From: Bimuria novae-zelandiae CBS 107.79
Lineage: Eukaryota > Ascomycota > Dothideomycetes > Pleosporales > Didymosphaeriaceae
Length of the DNA: 64,000 nucleotides
Direction of reading: 5' to 3'
NCBI GenBank assembly: GCA_010015655.1
Contig: ML976685.1
Location: 621,942 to 685,941 of the forward strand
The notes beneath the pieces were generated by a model. That model had not been told where the DNA came from and did no database searches. It saw only the letters and a program-made list of their open reading frames with translations. Of this stretch, positions 46,887-57,458 are shown in pieces. A program made the position numbers and the translations under genes. The stretch's first letter is position 1; the number at the start of each line of letters is the position of its first letter.

Positions 46887-47846
46887 ATGGTCGACATGGC
46901 TGACGCCCCCGAAACCCTCGACGCGCTCCAGGCCCGTCACCGCAAAGAACAGCGCGACCTCGTCTCCCGCATCACGCAGAAGAAGAAGCAAGCCTCCAAG
47001 AAGACGCGCAAAGGCGTCAACGACGAATGTGAGCGATTAGAACGCGAGCTGAAAGAGCGCCAAGCGCGCGAGCTTGTTCTCCACAATGGCGACACTCCCG
47101 ACGAGGCGCCCGCCCTCTCAGAGGAAGAGCATGAGGCATACGAGGGGAACGCGGGGCAGGTCAACGAAGCAGCCAAGGCCGTAGAAGCCCTCTCCATAGC
47201 TTCTGCGACGCCGGAGCAACCTGCGCCCGAGCAGAACGGGTCCAGGAAGAAGCCGAACCGCGCAAAGGCCCGTCTCGCACGCCGCGCTGCCGAACAAGAT
47301 GCGCTCGTTGCGCAGGCCAAGGAAGAGGCTGCGAACATGCCCGACCTGCGCGAACAGGAGCGCACGCGCATGGAGCAACACTTTGGGAAGTACGGTGTGG
47401 AGGTCAAGGAGATACGTCCCGACGGGCACTGTCTGTACGCTGCTGTAGCGGACCAGATGGAGACGAGGGGTCTGGGGCTTAAGCCGCGGATACAGGTCAA
47501 GATTCAAGAAGGCGAGAAGCTGCCGGACTACAAGAGAGTGCGATATGCAGCGGCAGACCTCATCGAGAGCAACCCAGACGACTTCGTGGGCTTCATGGAA
47601 GAGCCCCTGGGGGTGTACCTGCAGAAGATACGCGAGACGGGCGAATGGGGCGGCCATATGGAGCTCATGGCATTGGCAAAGTCGTATGGCGTCAAGATCA
47701 ATGTGCTGCACAGCGACGGCAGAGTGGACAAGATCGAGCCTGGGGCTGATGTACAAGATAAGGATGCGAAGGAGATTTGGTTGGGCTACTACCGCCACAG
47801 TCACGGCTTGGGCGAGCACTACAACTCACTGCGGAAGGTCTCGTGA
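46887..47846 (+). CDS. OTU2: OTU-family deubiquitinase (OTU2/OTUD6-like)
   Basis: An intronless 319-residue protein; starts at 46887 and 46896 (MADAPETL) are both plausible. The N-terminal half is charged and helical, with the RHRKEQRDLVSRI and KKKQASKKTRKGVN segments typical of OTU2/OTUD6 proteins. The OTU domain (about 165-315) shows the catalytic Cys in RPDGHCLYAAVADQM (Asp-x2-Cys) and the catalytic His in HGLGEHYNSL near the C-terminus. Family members cleave ubiquitin from ribosome-associated targets and influence translation. No secretion signal, so cytosolic. It is convergent with the methyltransferase gene, 55 bp between stops. Confidence 0.92.
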   Translation: MVDMADAPETLDALQARHRKEQRDLVSRITQKKKQASKKTRKGVNDECERLERELKERQARELVLHNGDTPDEAPALSEEEHEAYEGNAGQVNEAAKAVEALSIASATPEQPAPEQNGSRKKPNRAKARLARRAAEQDALVAQAKEEAANMPDLREQERTRMEQHFGKYGVEVKEIRPDGHCLYAAVADQMETRGLGLKPRIQVKIQEGEKLPDYKRVRYAAADLIESNPDDFVGFMEEPLGVYLQKIRETGEWGGHMELMALAKSYGVKINVLHSDGRVDKIEPGADVQDKDAKEIWLGYYRHSHGLGEHYNSLRKVS

Positions 47847-47901
47847 GCATCTGTCGGATTCTATTGCCGAACCAAACAACAACAACTACATGGCCTTGAC
47901 C

Positions 47902-48805
47902 TCACTTATGTCGCCACACGCTCACCCAGTCTGTTACCTCGCCATTGATGATGGCCACCTCGTGTGTCCGCTTCGGCTTCCAATGCGCGATCCGCACAAG
48001 CGCCTTGTCGCTTTCTGTCCGATCTGTACTCCGTACCTTGCCCTCCTCATCGTACTCGATATCCTCTCCCGGTCGTTTCAGGAGCTCTTCGTGTACGGTC
48101 GGTGGAAGAGAAAAGGGCGGACCGCCAGACTTCGGTGGCTTGTACGTAGGAAACTCGAGGCAGACGAGCGTACCGCCGGGTGCTAGCAGTTGCGCCATGC
48201 GCCGGGCCCACTGGGGCCGAATGCTAGGATGCAGTGCGCAGAGGAACTGTCCAGAATATCAGCAAAGGCTTCCGACATTCGCTATAGCATTGCAGATCTC
48301 AGCTTACTGTGTTGTCGTATATCACATCGAAGCCTTCTCCCGCTCCGCCTGTGCCCTCCAACCAGTCGTCTTCAAAGAAGTCGCCTAGTAGACACTTCAT
48401 TGTGCCCCTCCCAACCTTCGCATCCCCAACTTTGTACTCGCCCTCCAGCGGCCCCTCTCCCGGGTCCTTCAGATACTCCTCCGCAGCCTTGACGGCGTTC
48501 TCGCTGACCTCCAGGCCATAGCTGTCGTAGCCGTGCGCAGCAAACAGCGCAATGTCGTAGCCCTTTCCGCAACCCGGCACCAGTGCGCGTGCCCTCTCTC
48601 CGCCCTCTTTCTGGGGTGAGGGAAGAAGGTCTTTGCGCTCGTTTAACGTGTCTATGAGTGCGGGATTGACGTAGCCGCGGTCCCAGGGGAGAAAGTCGCC
48701 GGCGGACCAGAGGTCATCCCAGCGCTTGTTGTGCTGGGCAGGCGCATGGTCGGTGAAGTGCGCTTTGAGGCGGTCTTGCTTTTGATTCGGTGGTGCGACT
48801 GCCAT
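47902..48805 (-). CDS. Thiol/thiopurine S-methyltransferase-family protein
   Basis: Two exons (48805-48308, 48246-47902; 61-bp intron, phase 0) give 280 residues. The SAM-binding motif I is RALVPGCGKGYDIALFAAHG, followed by YGLEVSENAV (acidic residue binding the ribose). The intron falls in FDVIYDNT/FLCALHP, the region that in this family lies next to the substrate pocket. The N-terminus (HNKRWDDLWSAGDFLPWDRG) is the family hallmark. Members methylate thiols, thiocyanate, halides or thiopurines; some fungal ones protect against toxic thiols. The exact substrate cannot be read here. Cytosolic. Confidence 0.9.
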
Positions 48806-49869
48806 TGTGGTGGAGATTCGCGTGCTTCCGGGGTAGACAAGGCAACTCAGAGTAGAGATGCGATGGAGGAGGGGTGACTAGGCTCTGGAGTGGGTTGGGA
48901 TGGTTTGTATATGTGGGGTTCGCGAGCTACGAGGTCAAGCTTTCGGTTGTGTGACGCGCCTAGGCCGATCACGGCACCACCCGCCTGAGACGAGAGACGA
49001 AGACTCAATGCTGCTTGACACGGCTCGAGAGACGTCGTACTGCCAGGCAGTGTTATTGCAATTCGTCAAAGGTCTGATATGCCATCGATTCATGTACACT
49101 TGACGACGTTGAGAAATACCACTGGACAGTCGTCAGTAATCACGTTAACTAATCAGTACACTATCCTGAGGTGATTTAAACTCCCATAGTACTAACAGAG
49201 CTTTCTTTTATGTTATAGCTTTCTATCGGTATATTTCTTCATCAGCTACTGTGGAACATCTTCAAAAGCAATAAAAGTACATATCGAGGATCTCATGTTG
49301 GCTGATGACATCATACCCTTCCAAACTCCCTCGCCGTTGTTCTGCAGCACCGTCCTTGTCAATTGAAGTCCATTCAAACGCTCTTGGCGCGGCAGGTATC
49401 ATCAACTCTGACAATTCATCCTCTAGAGCAACGCTGTCGTCTTGCGAACATGATCATGACTGGGAATAATGCGGCCGAACCCGCTACAATCGACGAAGAC
49501 AACCCGAAACAAGGCAGGATCGCAGACAAACTCCGCCAAAGCGCAATTTTGCAAGCGTCTTTGTGGCTCTTATCCGCGGCTTAAGACTCTCACCAAAAAT
49601 CAGATATGCTTGGCAATCTGGCACCAAATGCGGACAGCATGTTTCTGGTTACCTTCACATTTATTCCTTACTCTCCATGAGTTCTTGAAAAGTTTTAGCT
49701 AGGGTTATCAGCATCGCCGACGTCATATTCGCCTAGAGGGGGAGAGATAGGCAAAGATTTTGGTGGGCGGATGCTTGCTTCCTACCATCGGAAAAACGAG
49801 CCCATTGACGGATAGAGTATATCCGTCTCAAGATTTTCGCACTTCACCGCCACAAACTCTCTTCCCAAG
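48806..49869. other. Divergent intergenic region
   Basis: About 1.06 kb between the methyltransferase and the first MFS transporter, AT-rich around 49100-49300. No gene recognised. Confidence 0.45.
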
Positions 49870-51591
49870 ATGCTAGAATTTGAGAAAGATATGCCAGAGT
49901 CATCAAATGAGCAACGTCGCATAGAAGAGTCCGTAGATTTCGGGGATCCAGGAATCGCTGCGAAAGAGGTAGACATCACATCTGAGGACGATGCCATATC
50001 GATAGCACATTCCAAGGCTACCACATCCGAGCACGATGAGGAGCGGGCGGAGACGAGACCAGAACCCCCAGCGACGCTCACAAGGACGACTTCGGTTATG
50101 CCTGAAGCCGTTATCGTGGATCGCAAGAATCGAAGAGGGTTGTTCGGCAGGCTCACCGTTATTCCTGAGGTAACGAACTCGTATCATTATGCGCGGAAAA
50201 CGAAGTGGTTTATTACAGCCATCGTGGCAGGCTGCGCGATGGCCGCACCGATGGGATCTGCGATTGTTATGCCGGCGCTGCAAGATATCGCAGTGGCGTT
50301 TGGAGCATCGGCAACGGTTGCCAATATGAGCGTGGCAGTCTATATGCTGTCAATGGCGATCTTCCCGCTTTGGTGGAGTTCATTCTCAGAGACGGTTGGT
50401 AGGCGGACGATATATATCATATCGTTTACATTATTTACGCTTTTCGCGATCCTCTCGGCTGTTTCTACCAACATGGCCATGTTGGTAGTGATGCGGACAT
50501 TCTCTGGCGGTGCCGCCGCGAGTGTCCAAGCCGTGGGCGCAGGGAGCGTGGCAGACATGTGGGAGCCGAAAGAGCGTGGCAAGGCTATGGGAATGTTCTA
50601 CCTGGGACCGCTGTGTGGGCCTCTATTCGCACCTATCATCGGCGGAGTCCTCGCACAAACACTCGGCTGGCGGAGTACGCAGTGGTTCCTAGCCATCTAC
50701 GGCGGCTTGACCCTCCTCATGATTCTCTTCGCCATGCCTGAGACCCTGCGCCGAAAAGAATCAAACCCCGCTCCTGTCCCACAACCCTCGTCCGAGACGA
50801 CCACCGCAAGACCTGAGCTCACTCGTGTCTCGACCCGGCAATCCGTCCAAGTAGCCACCAAATCCACGCTCAAAACGCTCCGTCGCTACTTCCTCGACCC
50901 CCTTATCGTGCTCACCTGGCTCCGCTACCCGCCCGTCGTCCTCACCGTCTACTACGCGTCCATCACCTTCGGCTCCCTCTACTGCCTCAACATCAGCATC
51001 ACAGCCTCCTTCTCCGCACCCCCTTACTCTTTCAAAACCATCATCGTCGGCCTCCTCTACATCCCCGGCTCCATGGGCTACATCCTCGCAAGCGTCTTCG
51101 GTGGAAAATGGATCGACAAAATCATGCACCGCGAAGCGCGCAAAGCCGGTCGCTACGACGCCTCCGGCAAGCTGGTCCTCCGCCCGGAAGACCGCATGCG
51201 AGAAAACGCGTGGATCGCCGCCGTCCTTTGGCCCGGGGCCCTGCTCTGGTACGGATGGACGGTGCAACACGGCGTCATATGGATCGTCCCGATGATCGCG
51301 AACTTCTTCTTCGGAGTCGGCAGCATGCTTATTTTTAGCCTGAGTTCGACTATGCTGACGGAATTCATGCCCAAGCGGGCGTCGGCGGGCATTGCGATTA
51401 ATAATTTTGTGCGCAATATTTGCTCGTTTACGGGCGCGGTGGTGGCGGAGCCGATTATTCGTGCGATCGGGAATGGCTGGTTTATGACGATTTTGGGGGT
51501 TTGGAGTTTGGTTACGGGGTTGATGGTTGTGTGGGCTATGGGGAGGTTTGGACCGCGGTGGAGGGGGAAGATGGTGGCGGCTTTGGGGTGA
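49870..51591 (+). CDS. MFS drug:H+ antiporter, DHA1 type (QDR/DTR-like)
   Basis: An intronless 573-residue membrane protein. A polar N-terminal tail of about 110 residues precedes twelve predicted membrane segments in two halves. Between segments 2 and 3 lies SETVGRRTIYI, the MFS signature A (G-x3-D/E-x-x-GRR type). A long cytoplasmic loop of about 70 residues (RRKESNPAP onward) separates the halves. The layout and RDPLxxLTWLRYPPV-like start of the second half recall the QDR/DTR branch of yeast drug:H+ antiporters. It probably exports drugs, polyamines or small organic compounds at the plasma membrane. Codon third positions become strongly G/C-rich in the 3' half. Confidence 0.88.
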   Translation: MLEFEKDMPESSNEQRRIEESVDFGDPGIAAKEVDITSEDDAISIAHSKATTSEHDEERAETRPEPPATLTRTTSVMPEAVIVDRKNRRGLFGRLTVIPEVTNSYHYARKTKWFITAIVAGCAMAAPMGSAIVMPALQDIAVAFGASATVANMSVAVYMLSMAIFPLWWSSFSETVGRRTIYIISFTLFTLFAILSAVSTNMAMLVVMRTFSGGAAASVQAVGAGSVADMWEPKERGKAMGMFYLGPLCGPLFAPIIGGVLAQTLGWRSTQWFLAIYGGLTLLMILFAMPETLRRKESNPAPVPQPSSETTTARPELTRVSTRQSVQVATKSTLKTLRRYFLDPLIVLTWLRYPPVVLTVYYASITFGSLYCLNISITASFSAPPYSFKTIIVGLLYIPGSMGYILASVFGGKWIDKIMHREARKAGRYDASGKLVLRPEDRMRENAWIAAVLWPGALLWYGWTVQHGVIWIVPMIANFFFGVGSMLIFSLSSTMLTEFMPKRASAGIAINNFVRNICSFTGAVVAEPIIRAIGNGWFMTILGVWSLVTGLMVVWAMGRFGPRWRGKMVAALG

Positions 51592-51701
51592 GTAGGAGGG
51601 TGTTGGTATTGTTTGGCAGATAAAATGCTAAATGTATGAGCTTTGACGTGTTCATACCCACACAACACCAAAAGCCATTCATCCAACCCCCCAGTTGCGC
51701 A

Positions 51702-52525
51702 TCACAGTTCCAAATTCTCTCCCTCCCCCTCAAATGCAGCACGCCCCTCATTCCAATACTCATATTTCATCACCGGAAACCGCACCTCGTCCCCATCCGC
51801 AGTCACAACGCTCACATTCCCCACTTCCACAAACCCCAGACGGAGATAAAACGTCTCCGCCGTAACCTGCGCCAACAACGTAACATTAACCTTCTCCCTC
51901 CTCCCAAACGCAATCCTCTCACCAACAAGCCTCGTACCTGATCCACGGAGCTGGTAGTCAGGATGCGTAGCGAGTTCGACCAGGTACAACTGTTCGTCTC
52001 CAAAGGTGTCGTCGATAGCTTTCCGCTTCGCTGACACGTACTCCCGCTCCCAGTGGATTGTGCGTGTCATGTTTAGGTCTTTGTGCGTGCACTCAGCTTG
52101 CGGGCGGTTAGTTCACTTTTTGGGGAGGATTGGACGGTTTGGGCTGTACTTGACGTGCGGAGCAGGCTCGAATGGTGCTGCGAGGTATTGTGCGACCATA
52201 TTGCATAGGCGGCGAGGGATGTGTTACTTCCCGCGGGCGCCTCGATTACTCAGGCGTAAGAAGTGTTTTGCAAGAGAAGCTGTTCGACGCCGGAGCGGAC
52301 GCAGCGGATGTGCTCCGAGGGGTACTCATGGCGGAATTGGTAGACGTAGTCCCAGGGTGAGAGGGGGGAGAATGCAGCGATTAGGATGGTGGCTATGTCC
52401 TTGACATCTTTTAGAGTGGCGTTTCGAAGGCGTGGTTCGGGGCTGGGGACTTGTTGTGTGCAATGCGCGAAGTGTAAAGTTGATAGGAAAAAGGACAGTA
52501 ACGAGAAATTGTTCCTTTTTGACAT
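51702..52525 (-). pseudogene. GNAT acetyltransferase gene with an in-frame TGA
   Basis: Exons 52525-52150 and 52096-51702 (53-bp intron with ACTAAC branch) would give 256 codons, but codon 92 is TGA (52252-52250). Protein-like sequence continues in the same frame on both sides: LLQNTSYA before and VIEAPAGSNTSLAAYAIWSH after. No donor precedes the stop, so splicing does not remove it. The C-terminal half has the acetyl-CoA-binding motif as LATHPDYQLRGSGTRLV (Q-x-x-G-x-G/S variant) and a FYLRLGFVEVG ending. A CGA-to-TGA transition would explain it. Alternatives are a sequencing error or stop readthrough. The first ATG upstream in frame is at 52621; 52525 is preferred. It lies convergent to the first MFS gene. 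Confidence 0.7.
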
Positions 52526-52890
52526 TTTGTAGTTGCCACTGTTGTTTAGTGGCGTTCGGTGGGGCTTGCCCAAGTGACTGGTAATACGAGTATTATTAGA
52601 TGCTGTTATTGGAAGGAACATCCCCGTTTCCTGGCGTCTGGGATGACAGCAACAGATAGTGCGTATAGCGTGACGTCACAGCTGGAATCCTTCAGCGATG
52701 GAAATTAACAAAATGTGGTATTATGGCTCTGACTACGAAGTATGGTATCAGGTCCTCTATCGTCTATTATTAAAAGTCTAAGTTTTCAATGAGCTGTCAC
52801 TCGTCCCGATGATCCTCGCTGCAGGTCACGGCGCCGGGCCAGGCCAGGCGTCATATGCTCTCCAAGCAACAAATGCGATTCCTCATGCGC
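52526..52890. other. Intergenic spacer
   Basis: 365 bp, AT-rich, between the acetyltransferase start and the stop of the second MFS gene; no element recognised. Confidence 0.4.
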
Positions 52891-54782
52891 TTATATAATT
52901 ACGGGGTAGTGACTCCGCTTCCGAATAGCAGGGCCAAATTTGAACAAGATGAAAGGTATAGGCAGCATGAGGAGGGCGAGGAAACCAAGAAGACTGGTCG
53001 CCCAGCCGGTCCCTAGTCGTTGGTACACTGCGGTCCCGTCAGCTATCGTTAAATTTTCAAACCCGACAAAAAAGCTTACTCTGTATGGTGAATAGAGGGA
53101 ACACGGAACCCAGGGTGTACCGAAAAATGCCGTTCGCAGCCAGTGCAGACGCACCGTTCATGGGGCCATAACAGTCAACCATGTATATGACCGCCGAAAT
53201 CTATGCAAACGGGTCAGAGTGAACACGTTTGGTGTGTCGTACATGTACTCACAAACACACATACATTCCCCCACGCAAATGGTACAGCGCCAATGGCTGG
53301 CACAGCCCAATGCACACCTTTGTCCGCTGTCCAGGCGAACCAGAACAGGCCTACGGGGATGCCGAAACCCCCTATCATACCGTTATACAATCGATGCTCT
53401 GGCGGTGTGTGCGTTAAACCAGCAGCCATGAACTCCCGATGCTTTTTCTGGTATATTTGGGAATCGATAACGATTCCAGTGATAGCTCCTAAGCATACGC
53501 CTAAGCCGATGGATAAGAAGATAAGCCCAGTTTGCCAAGTGTTGAATAGGTATGGCGGTCGCTGAAAGATGTACGGAATCGCGGCGAAGAACAGGAATAG
53601 TATGCCAAAAAGAAATGAAGTGTAAAGACTGAGAAAGAATACCACGGGCTTGGAAGCGTCAGTGTACGATCTTCAGATGTAGTGAAAGGAGAGCAGAGCA
53701 TACCTCTGTGACCAACATGTGCATTGGTCGGAGAAAGTTCTGGACCACTGTCTTTTTGACGGCGCCGCCGCCACCGCTGGTTTCTTTCGGAAGGATTCCG
53801 CGCTCCTTTGCTCTGCGCTTTAGGATGATGGGCTTGTAAGTCTCCTTCATGGGTATGGCGCTAAGGAAGACCACGAGCGATACGAATAATATACACCATT
53901 GCGACCAACGCCACCCTTTATACTGCGCGGCAAAGCCGCCAACAACGGGTCTGTAAGGAGTAAGTCGAAAAACTGCACGAAGAGGGAATAGAGTTTACCC
54001 AATCGACGGACCGGCGAAAGGAGCCATTATAAATATTGTCGTGACTTTGGCTCTTTTAGATGGGACAACGAGATCCGCAGTTGTGCCACCAGCTATTCCC
54101 GCTGTCAGTGTTCCCGACTTTCAAACATTCGCCTGCTGGGGTCTGAAGTCGGACCGTTGCGGGTAAAAATGAGGGAACTGGTATACTCACCAACCGCTAA
54201 AGCTGGGCTTCCCATCACACCCGCTAAGAGTCTGCATACCAGGAAACTAGCAAAGGTCTTGGAAAAGCCTGCGCCGAGGATGAAGAGCATGAAAACCGGT
54301 CCAGAAATGAGATACACGATTCTGCGTCCATAACGTTCCGAAAGCGGTGCGGCAATGATAGGACCGAGACCAAGACCGAAGGTATATAGGGTGAGGCCGA
54401 GGAGTGCTACCGTTCGCGAAATATGGAAGTGTTCTGTAATCGAAAATAGGGCAGGCGTGTAGACTGAAGTGCCGAACGTGCTACCGAGTATTAGAGCGTG
54501 GGATCCAAGAGCGACAGCAACTCACACTGCAAATCCATATAATCCTGGCACAGTAACGTGGTACGCTTTGGCTGCAGAACTCCAATTCATTGGGTTTCCC
54601 GGGTCGTCCGGACCGTCCCAGTCTGTTCCCGACGGTGTGGTGCTCGGGGCTTCTTTTGGAGAAGGGTCATTTGTTGGCGTGCGCTCGACACTTGCTGGTG
54701 CTTGGTCGACCTGCTCGCCTTTCTCCATATTACTTAAACTCGAGGAAGAATCCTCGCCATTCTGTGCGTCCTGAAGTCTCAT
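52891..54782 (-). CDS. MFS multidrug transporter, DHA1 type
   Basis: Seven exons (54782-54526, 54480-54191, 54101-53999, 53950-53704, 53648-53253, 53200-53080, 53027-52891) with introns of 45-89 bp give 516 residues; all phases agree. The cytoplasmic N-terminus ends with DDPGNPMNWSSAAKAYHV, a hallmark of fungal 12-segment DHA1 exporters. Signature A reads APLSERYGRRIVYLISGP, and the motif-C-like AGVMGSPALAVAGG and APFAGPSIGPVVGG are present. The C-terminal ERLGTGWATSL-like segment (here QRLGTGWATSLLGFLALLML) is also typical. It is likely a plasma-membrane exporter of toxic compounds or polyamines. It has many introns, unlike the intronless transporter 1.3 kb away, so the two are not a recent duplication. 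Confidence 0.9.
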
Positions 54783-55274
54783 AGCTAGGGTAATAACCAG
54801 TGACGACAAGCCCTGGATCCCAGGGCTAGGTAGTCTTTTCTTTGTAAGGCGCGAAATGGCCGATGTAGGTTCCTGTGGAATGATGTTACGGCTCCTGTGG
54901 AATGATGTTACGGCTCCTGTGTAATGATGTTACGGCTCCTGTGGAATGATGTTACGGCTCCTGTAGACATATAAATAGTCCCTAGTCGGTTGACGACATT
55001 TAGGCCTTGAATTGTTTATTCTTGATGGATCACTCATCGCAAAAATATATGGGAGTGGTGGGTTTGAAAAGGCTGGTGCAGCCCTCGGCAAGGCGTGAAA
55101 ATGAATAGTAATCAGTGGTTGACCCCATAGCTTTGAGGTTCGAACCTCCACATAAAAACGCGATAACGTTATCGTGGGAGCCGTAGTGGATCTACACCTG
55201 CTTTGAAATCCGTTGGTGCGTTTGAAGGACCGTCAGCTTGAGTTATATGGGAAGGCGTTCGTTGTGAACGTCGT
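54783..55274. other. Upstream region of the second MFS gene
   Basis: Contains the 22-bp tandem repeats listed separately; otherwise no gene. A GATAACGTTATC palindrome occurs at about 55158-55171. Confidence 0.45.
54871..54966. repeat. 22-bp tandem repeat, about 4.4 copies
   Basis: The unit CTCCTGTGGAATGATGTTACGG is repeated in tandem with a single internal G-to-T difference, about 90-185 bp upstream of the MFS start codon. Confidence 0.85.
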
Positions 55275-55418
55275 GTACCTCGCAGAGTTGTCAACAATCA
55301 AGCGATAGGCAGATTGATTACTGGATCAGGTCTAACACGGACCTCTCTGTGGTCTTTTGGCGTTTAGTTGGGCAATCAATCTGGAGATCGCTTGATTGTT
55401 GACAACTGTGGTACCTCG
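55275..55418. mobile_element. hAT-like MITE (128 bp) with 8-bp target-site duplication
   Basis: GTACCTCG at 55275-55282 and again at 55411-55418 flank a 128-bp element (55283-55410). Its ends are inverted repeats: left CAGAGTTGTCAACAATCAAG and right, reverse-complemented, CACAGTTGTCAACAATCAAG. The pairing extends inward to about 37 bp with a 3-4 bp mismatch. An 8-bp duplication and ends starting CA(G/C)AG fit the hAT superfamily. There is no coding capacity. Another inverted GTACCTCG copy occurs at about 55431-55438. Confidence 0.7.
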
Positions 55419-55778
55419 GATCAAAACAGTCGAGGTACGTCAGAATCAGAGAACGGTAGCCAATCGTCGAACAGTTGCCAATCACCGAGCCAACTTTACT
55501 CTAGATTGAGAGTCTGCAACTGTGCCACATATCAGAAAACATGTTATTTATAACGTGGTGGAGTGCTAGAACCTGCCGCCAGCACTAGTGATGCAGCGTG
55601 AAGTAACTCTTGCGGAGAGTCAGTGCAAAAATCCATGAAGAAAAATCAAACGCCTGTATCGCAAATCGACCGCGCAAAACATTGGTCGCACCATAACAAA
55701 CCTTGAGACGCCGCGTAATCACTGTGCTCCACCATAGGATTTCGATTTGAGTACGGAGGTCTGACAAAGCGTCAACTC
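55419..55778. other. Intergenic, no gene seen
   Basis: 360 bp between the MITE and the stop of the secreted-protein gene; no further element recognised. Confidence 0.4.
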
Positions 55779-56387
55779 CTACGCGCGCCGAACGAAGGAG
55801 ACACTAAACACCGTGTCTTTCAACGATGATGTTCCACCAACAGTGAGCGTACCAGCGCTAGGGCCGAGACCCTGGACGTTGCAGCCTTCGGGGTCCGACT
55901 TCAATAGCAGTTCTTGAAAGTAACCCTCGCACTCTGTCTTTGTCAAAAAGACACCAGGAGTACCTTCAGGCTGCTCAGCCGGAGTTACGGCAACTTGAAC
56001 ATGATTAGTACATGAACGTAGAACTTAAAAATCGAATGGCATACAGTTCACTGCCCAGTCACTAAGCTTGTTGTGGTTGTCTTTCCGTTCGACAAGCGCA
56101 TTCAAAGTCTTGTTCTTCAGTCCATCAATTTTGTAGTTGATAGTTTGAGTACAGATCATATCTTCCGGTGGGTACGCGCAAACGGGTAGTATGCCCGCGC
56201 AAGCATGCTTGAAGATCACGTCGCTCTGCTCTGGCCCGACCGCTAGCGAAATGTATTTGTCGGAGGCCGCATCGCATGTTGCAGAGGTGCCTTCAGCGGC
56301 CTGCCACTCTGTGGCATTCTGGCGTGCGACCAAAGGAGCTCCCATTGCGATGGCCAACAAGCCGCTAAGGACGAGCGTGGTGTACAT
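55779..56387 (-). CDS. Small secreted protein with six cysteines
   Basis: Two exons (56387-56045, 55993-55779; 51-bp intron with TACTAATC branch) give 185 residues. The start is the ATG at 56387, directly before a signal peptide (MYTTLVLSGLLAIAMGAPL). The mature protein has six cysteines (in SATCDAAS, FKHACAGI, LPVCAYP, MICTQT, KTECEGY and EGCNVQG) and N-glycosylation sites, and ends in Ser/Thr- and Gly-rich beta-like sequence. No enzymatic domain recognised. It may be an effector candidate or a wall-associated protein. Confidence 0.75.
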
Positions 56388-56824
56388 GATGTATTGGGTA
56401 TCTCGCGATCTCTCGAGGGGATTCAATTGATCTCTGCAAAGCTATATTCGAGTTATTATGCGGCTAAAATGAGATGCAGCTGAACATACCCGCGAAGCTG
56501 ATCGGCAAGCCAACTCAACTGGCTATTGGTTAACACCAAACCCTTATTCTCTACAAAGATTCGAGTGTTGCAGGTTCGCTGAAGTTAAGGGAGGTGTGCA
56601 TAGAAGGAAGTACAGAGCGACGAGAAAAGAGTGGCTAGGCCCCAAGGAAACCCACAGTGTGCAGTTCAACCGCCGTCGATTCGCAAAGAAGATGCCAATG
56701 GGCGGAGCGAAGAGGTCAGCGTATATGCGAAGCCCGCCGTTCACGCCACCGTCATTAGTCATTACCTCATGGAGACCCGCATGATCCTGTGGTAACATTA
56801 CCGGGGCTGTGTGCCTCACGAGCA
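56388..56824. other. Intergenic, no gene supported
   Basis: Upstream region of the six-cysteine secreted protein; no recognised motif. Confidence 0.4.
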
Positions 56825-57130
56825 TCACTCGCAAAGCCTGAGGCAATGTGCGCAAAGAATAAGCAGCCCCAAGAAGCTCAGATAGATGAATAGCGCAGCG
56901 ATGCTGCAAGCATGGCGTTGCGAGGAGGATAATGCGGAGATTGACGACAAGACACGCTCGGCTCCCAAGAAACCACCAGCCAATGAGAGCGACGTACCTG
57001 ACGATTGAGCGTCTGGGGTACGTTTCGAAACGAGCCATTTCTGGTTGATGAAGGACAACGTTGGACCCTGTGGGATGGGAGGAAGTGAGGTCATGCGGGA
57101 GATGCTCGCGGCGTTGGTGGGGGCTTTCAT
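56825..57130 (-). CDS. Possible small membrane protein
   Basis: A 101-codon frame starting with ATG. A polar N-terminal half is followed by one hydrophobic segment near the end (IAALFIYLSFLGLLILCAHC). A second leftward frame over the same DNA is also open and hydrophobic, and a donor-like GTACGT lies at about 57000, so exon structure is unclear. No family recognised. Confidence 0.3.
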   Translation of the reverse strand: MKAPTNAASISRMTSLPPIPQGPTLSFINQKWLVSKRTPDAQSSGTSLSLAGGFLGAERVLSSISALSSSQRHACSIAALFIYLSFLGLLILCAHCLRLCE

Positions 57131-57458
57131 AACTGGAAGCTTCTGCTATCGATGGTCTCTAGTCCATCAAGAGGTGAGCTGGAGAAAGCCTCTCACTCGG
57201 TGCAAAGGCATTACCTTCAACAACATTGCACCCACTTGGATTTTCATCTCATCTGCCTATGCACGTATGGTCGTAATTGCGGCACATAATCTCCGTCGGT
57301 GGCAGTAAGCGTGCACGAGGCTCGGTTGTGCCTTCGCTAGCGAGGCAAGATGGTACCGTGGGTTTTCATCAGCACCCCTAGAACTGAGATTTGGGTCGCG
57401 AACTGACATGCATCGAGGTTCGTGCTGCACTCCCGGAGGCGTAGCAGTTGGCACAGTT
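57131..57458. other. Intergenic spacer
   Basis: 328 bp without a convincing frame. Confidence 0.4.

Noticed and set aside
47118..47819. 233-codon - strand frame
   Set aside because: Antisense shadow of the OTU domain gene.
53214..53645. Short separate membrane-protein genes in 52.9-54.8 kb
   Set aside because: They are exons of one MFS transporter; all phases match across introns.
55060..55155. tRNA-like T-arm (GAGGTTCGAACCTCC)
   Set aside because: The stem does not fold correctly with a seven-base loop, and no acceptor stem, D-arm or anticodon arm could be paired around it.
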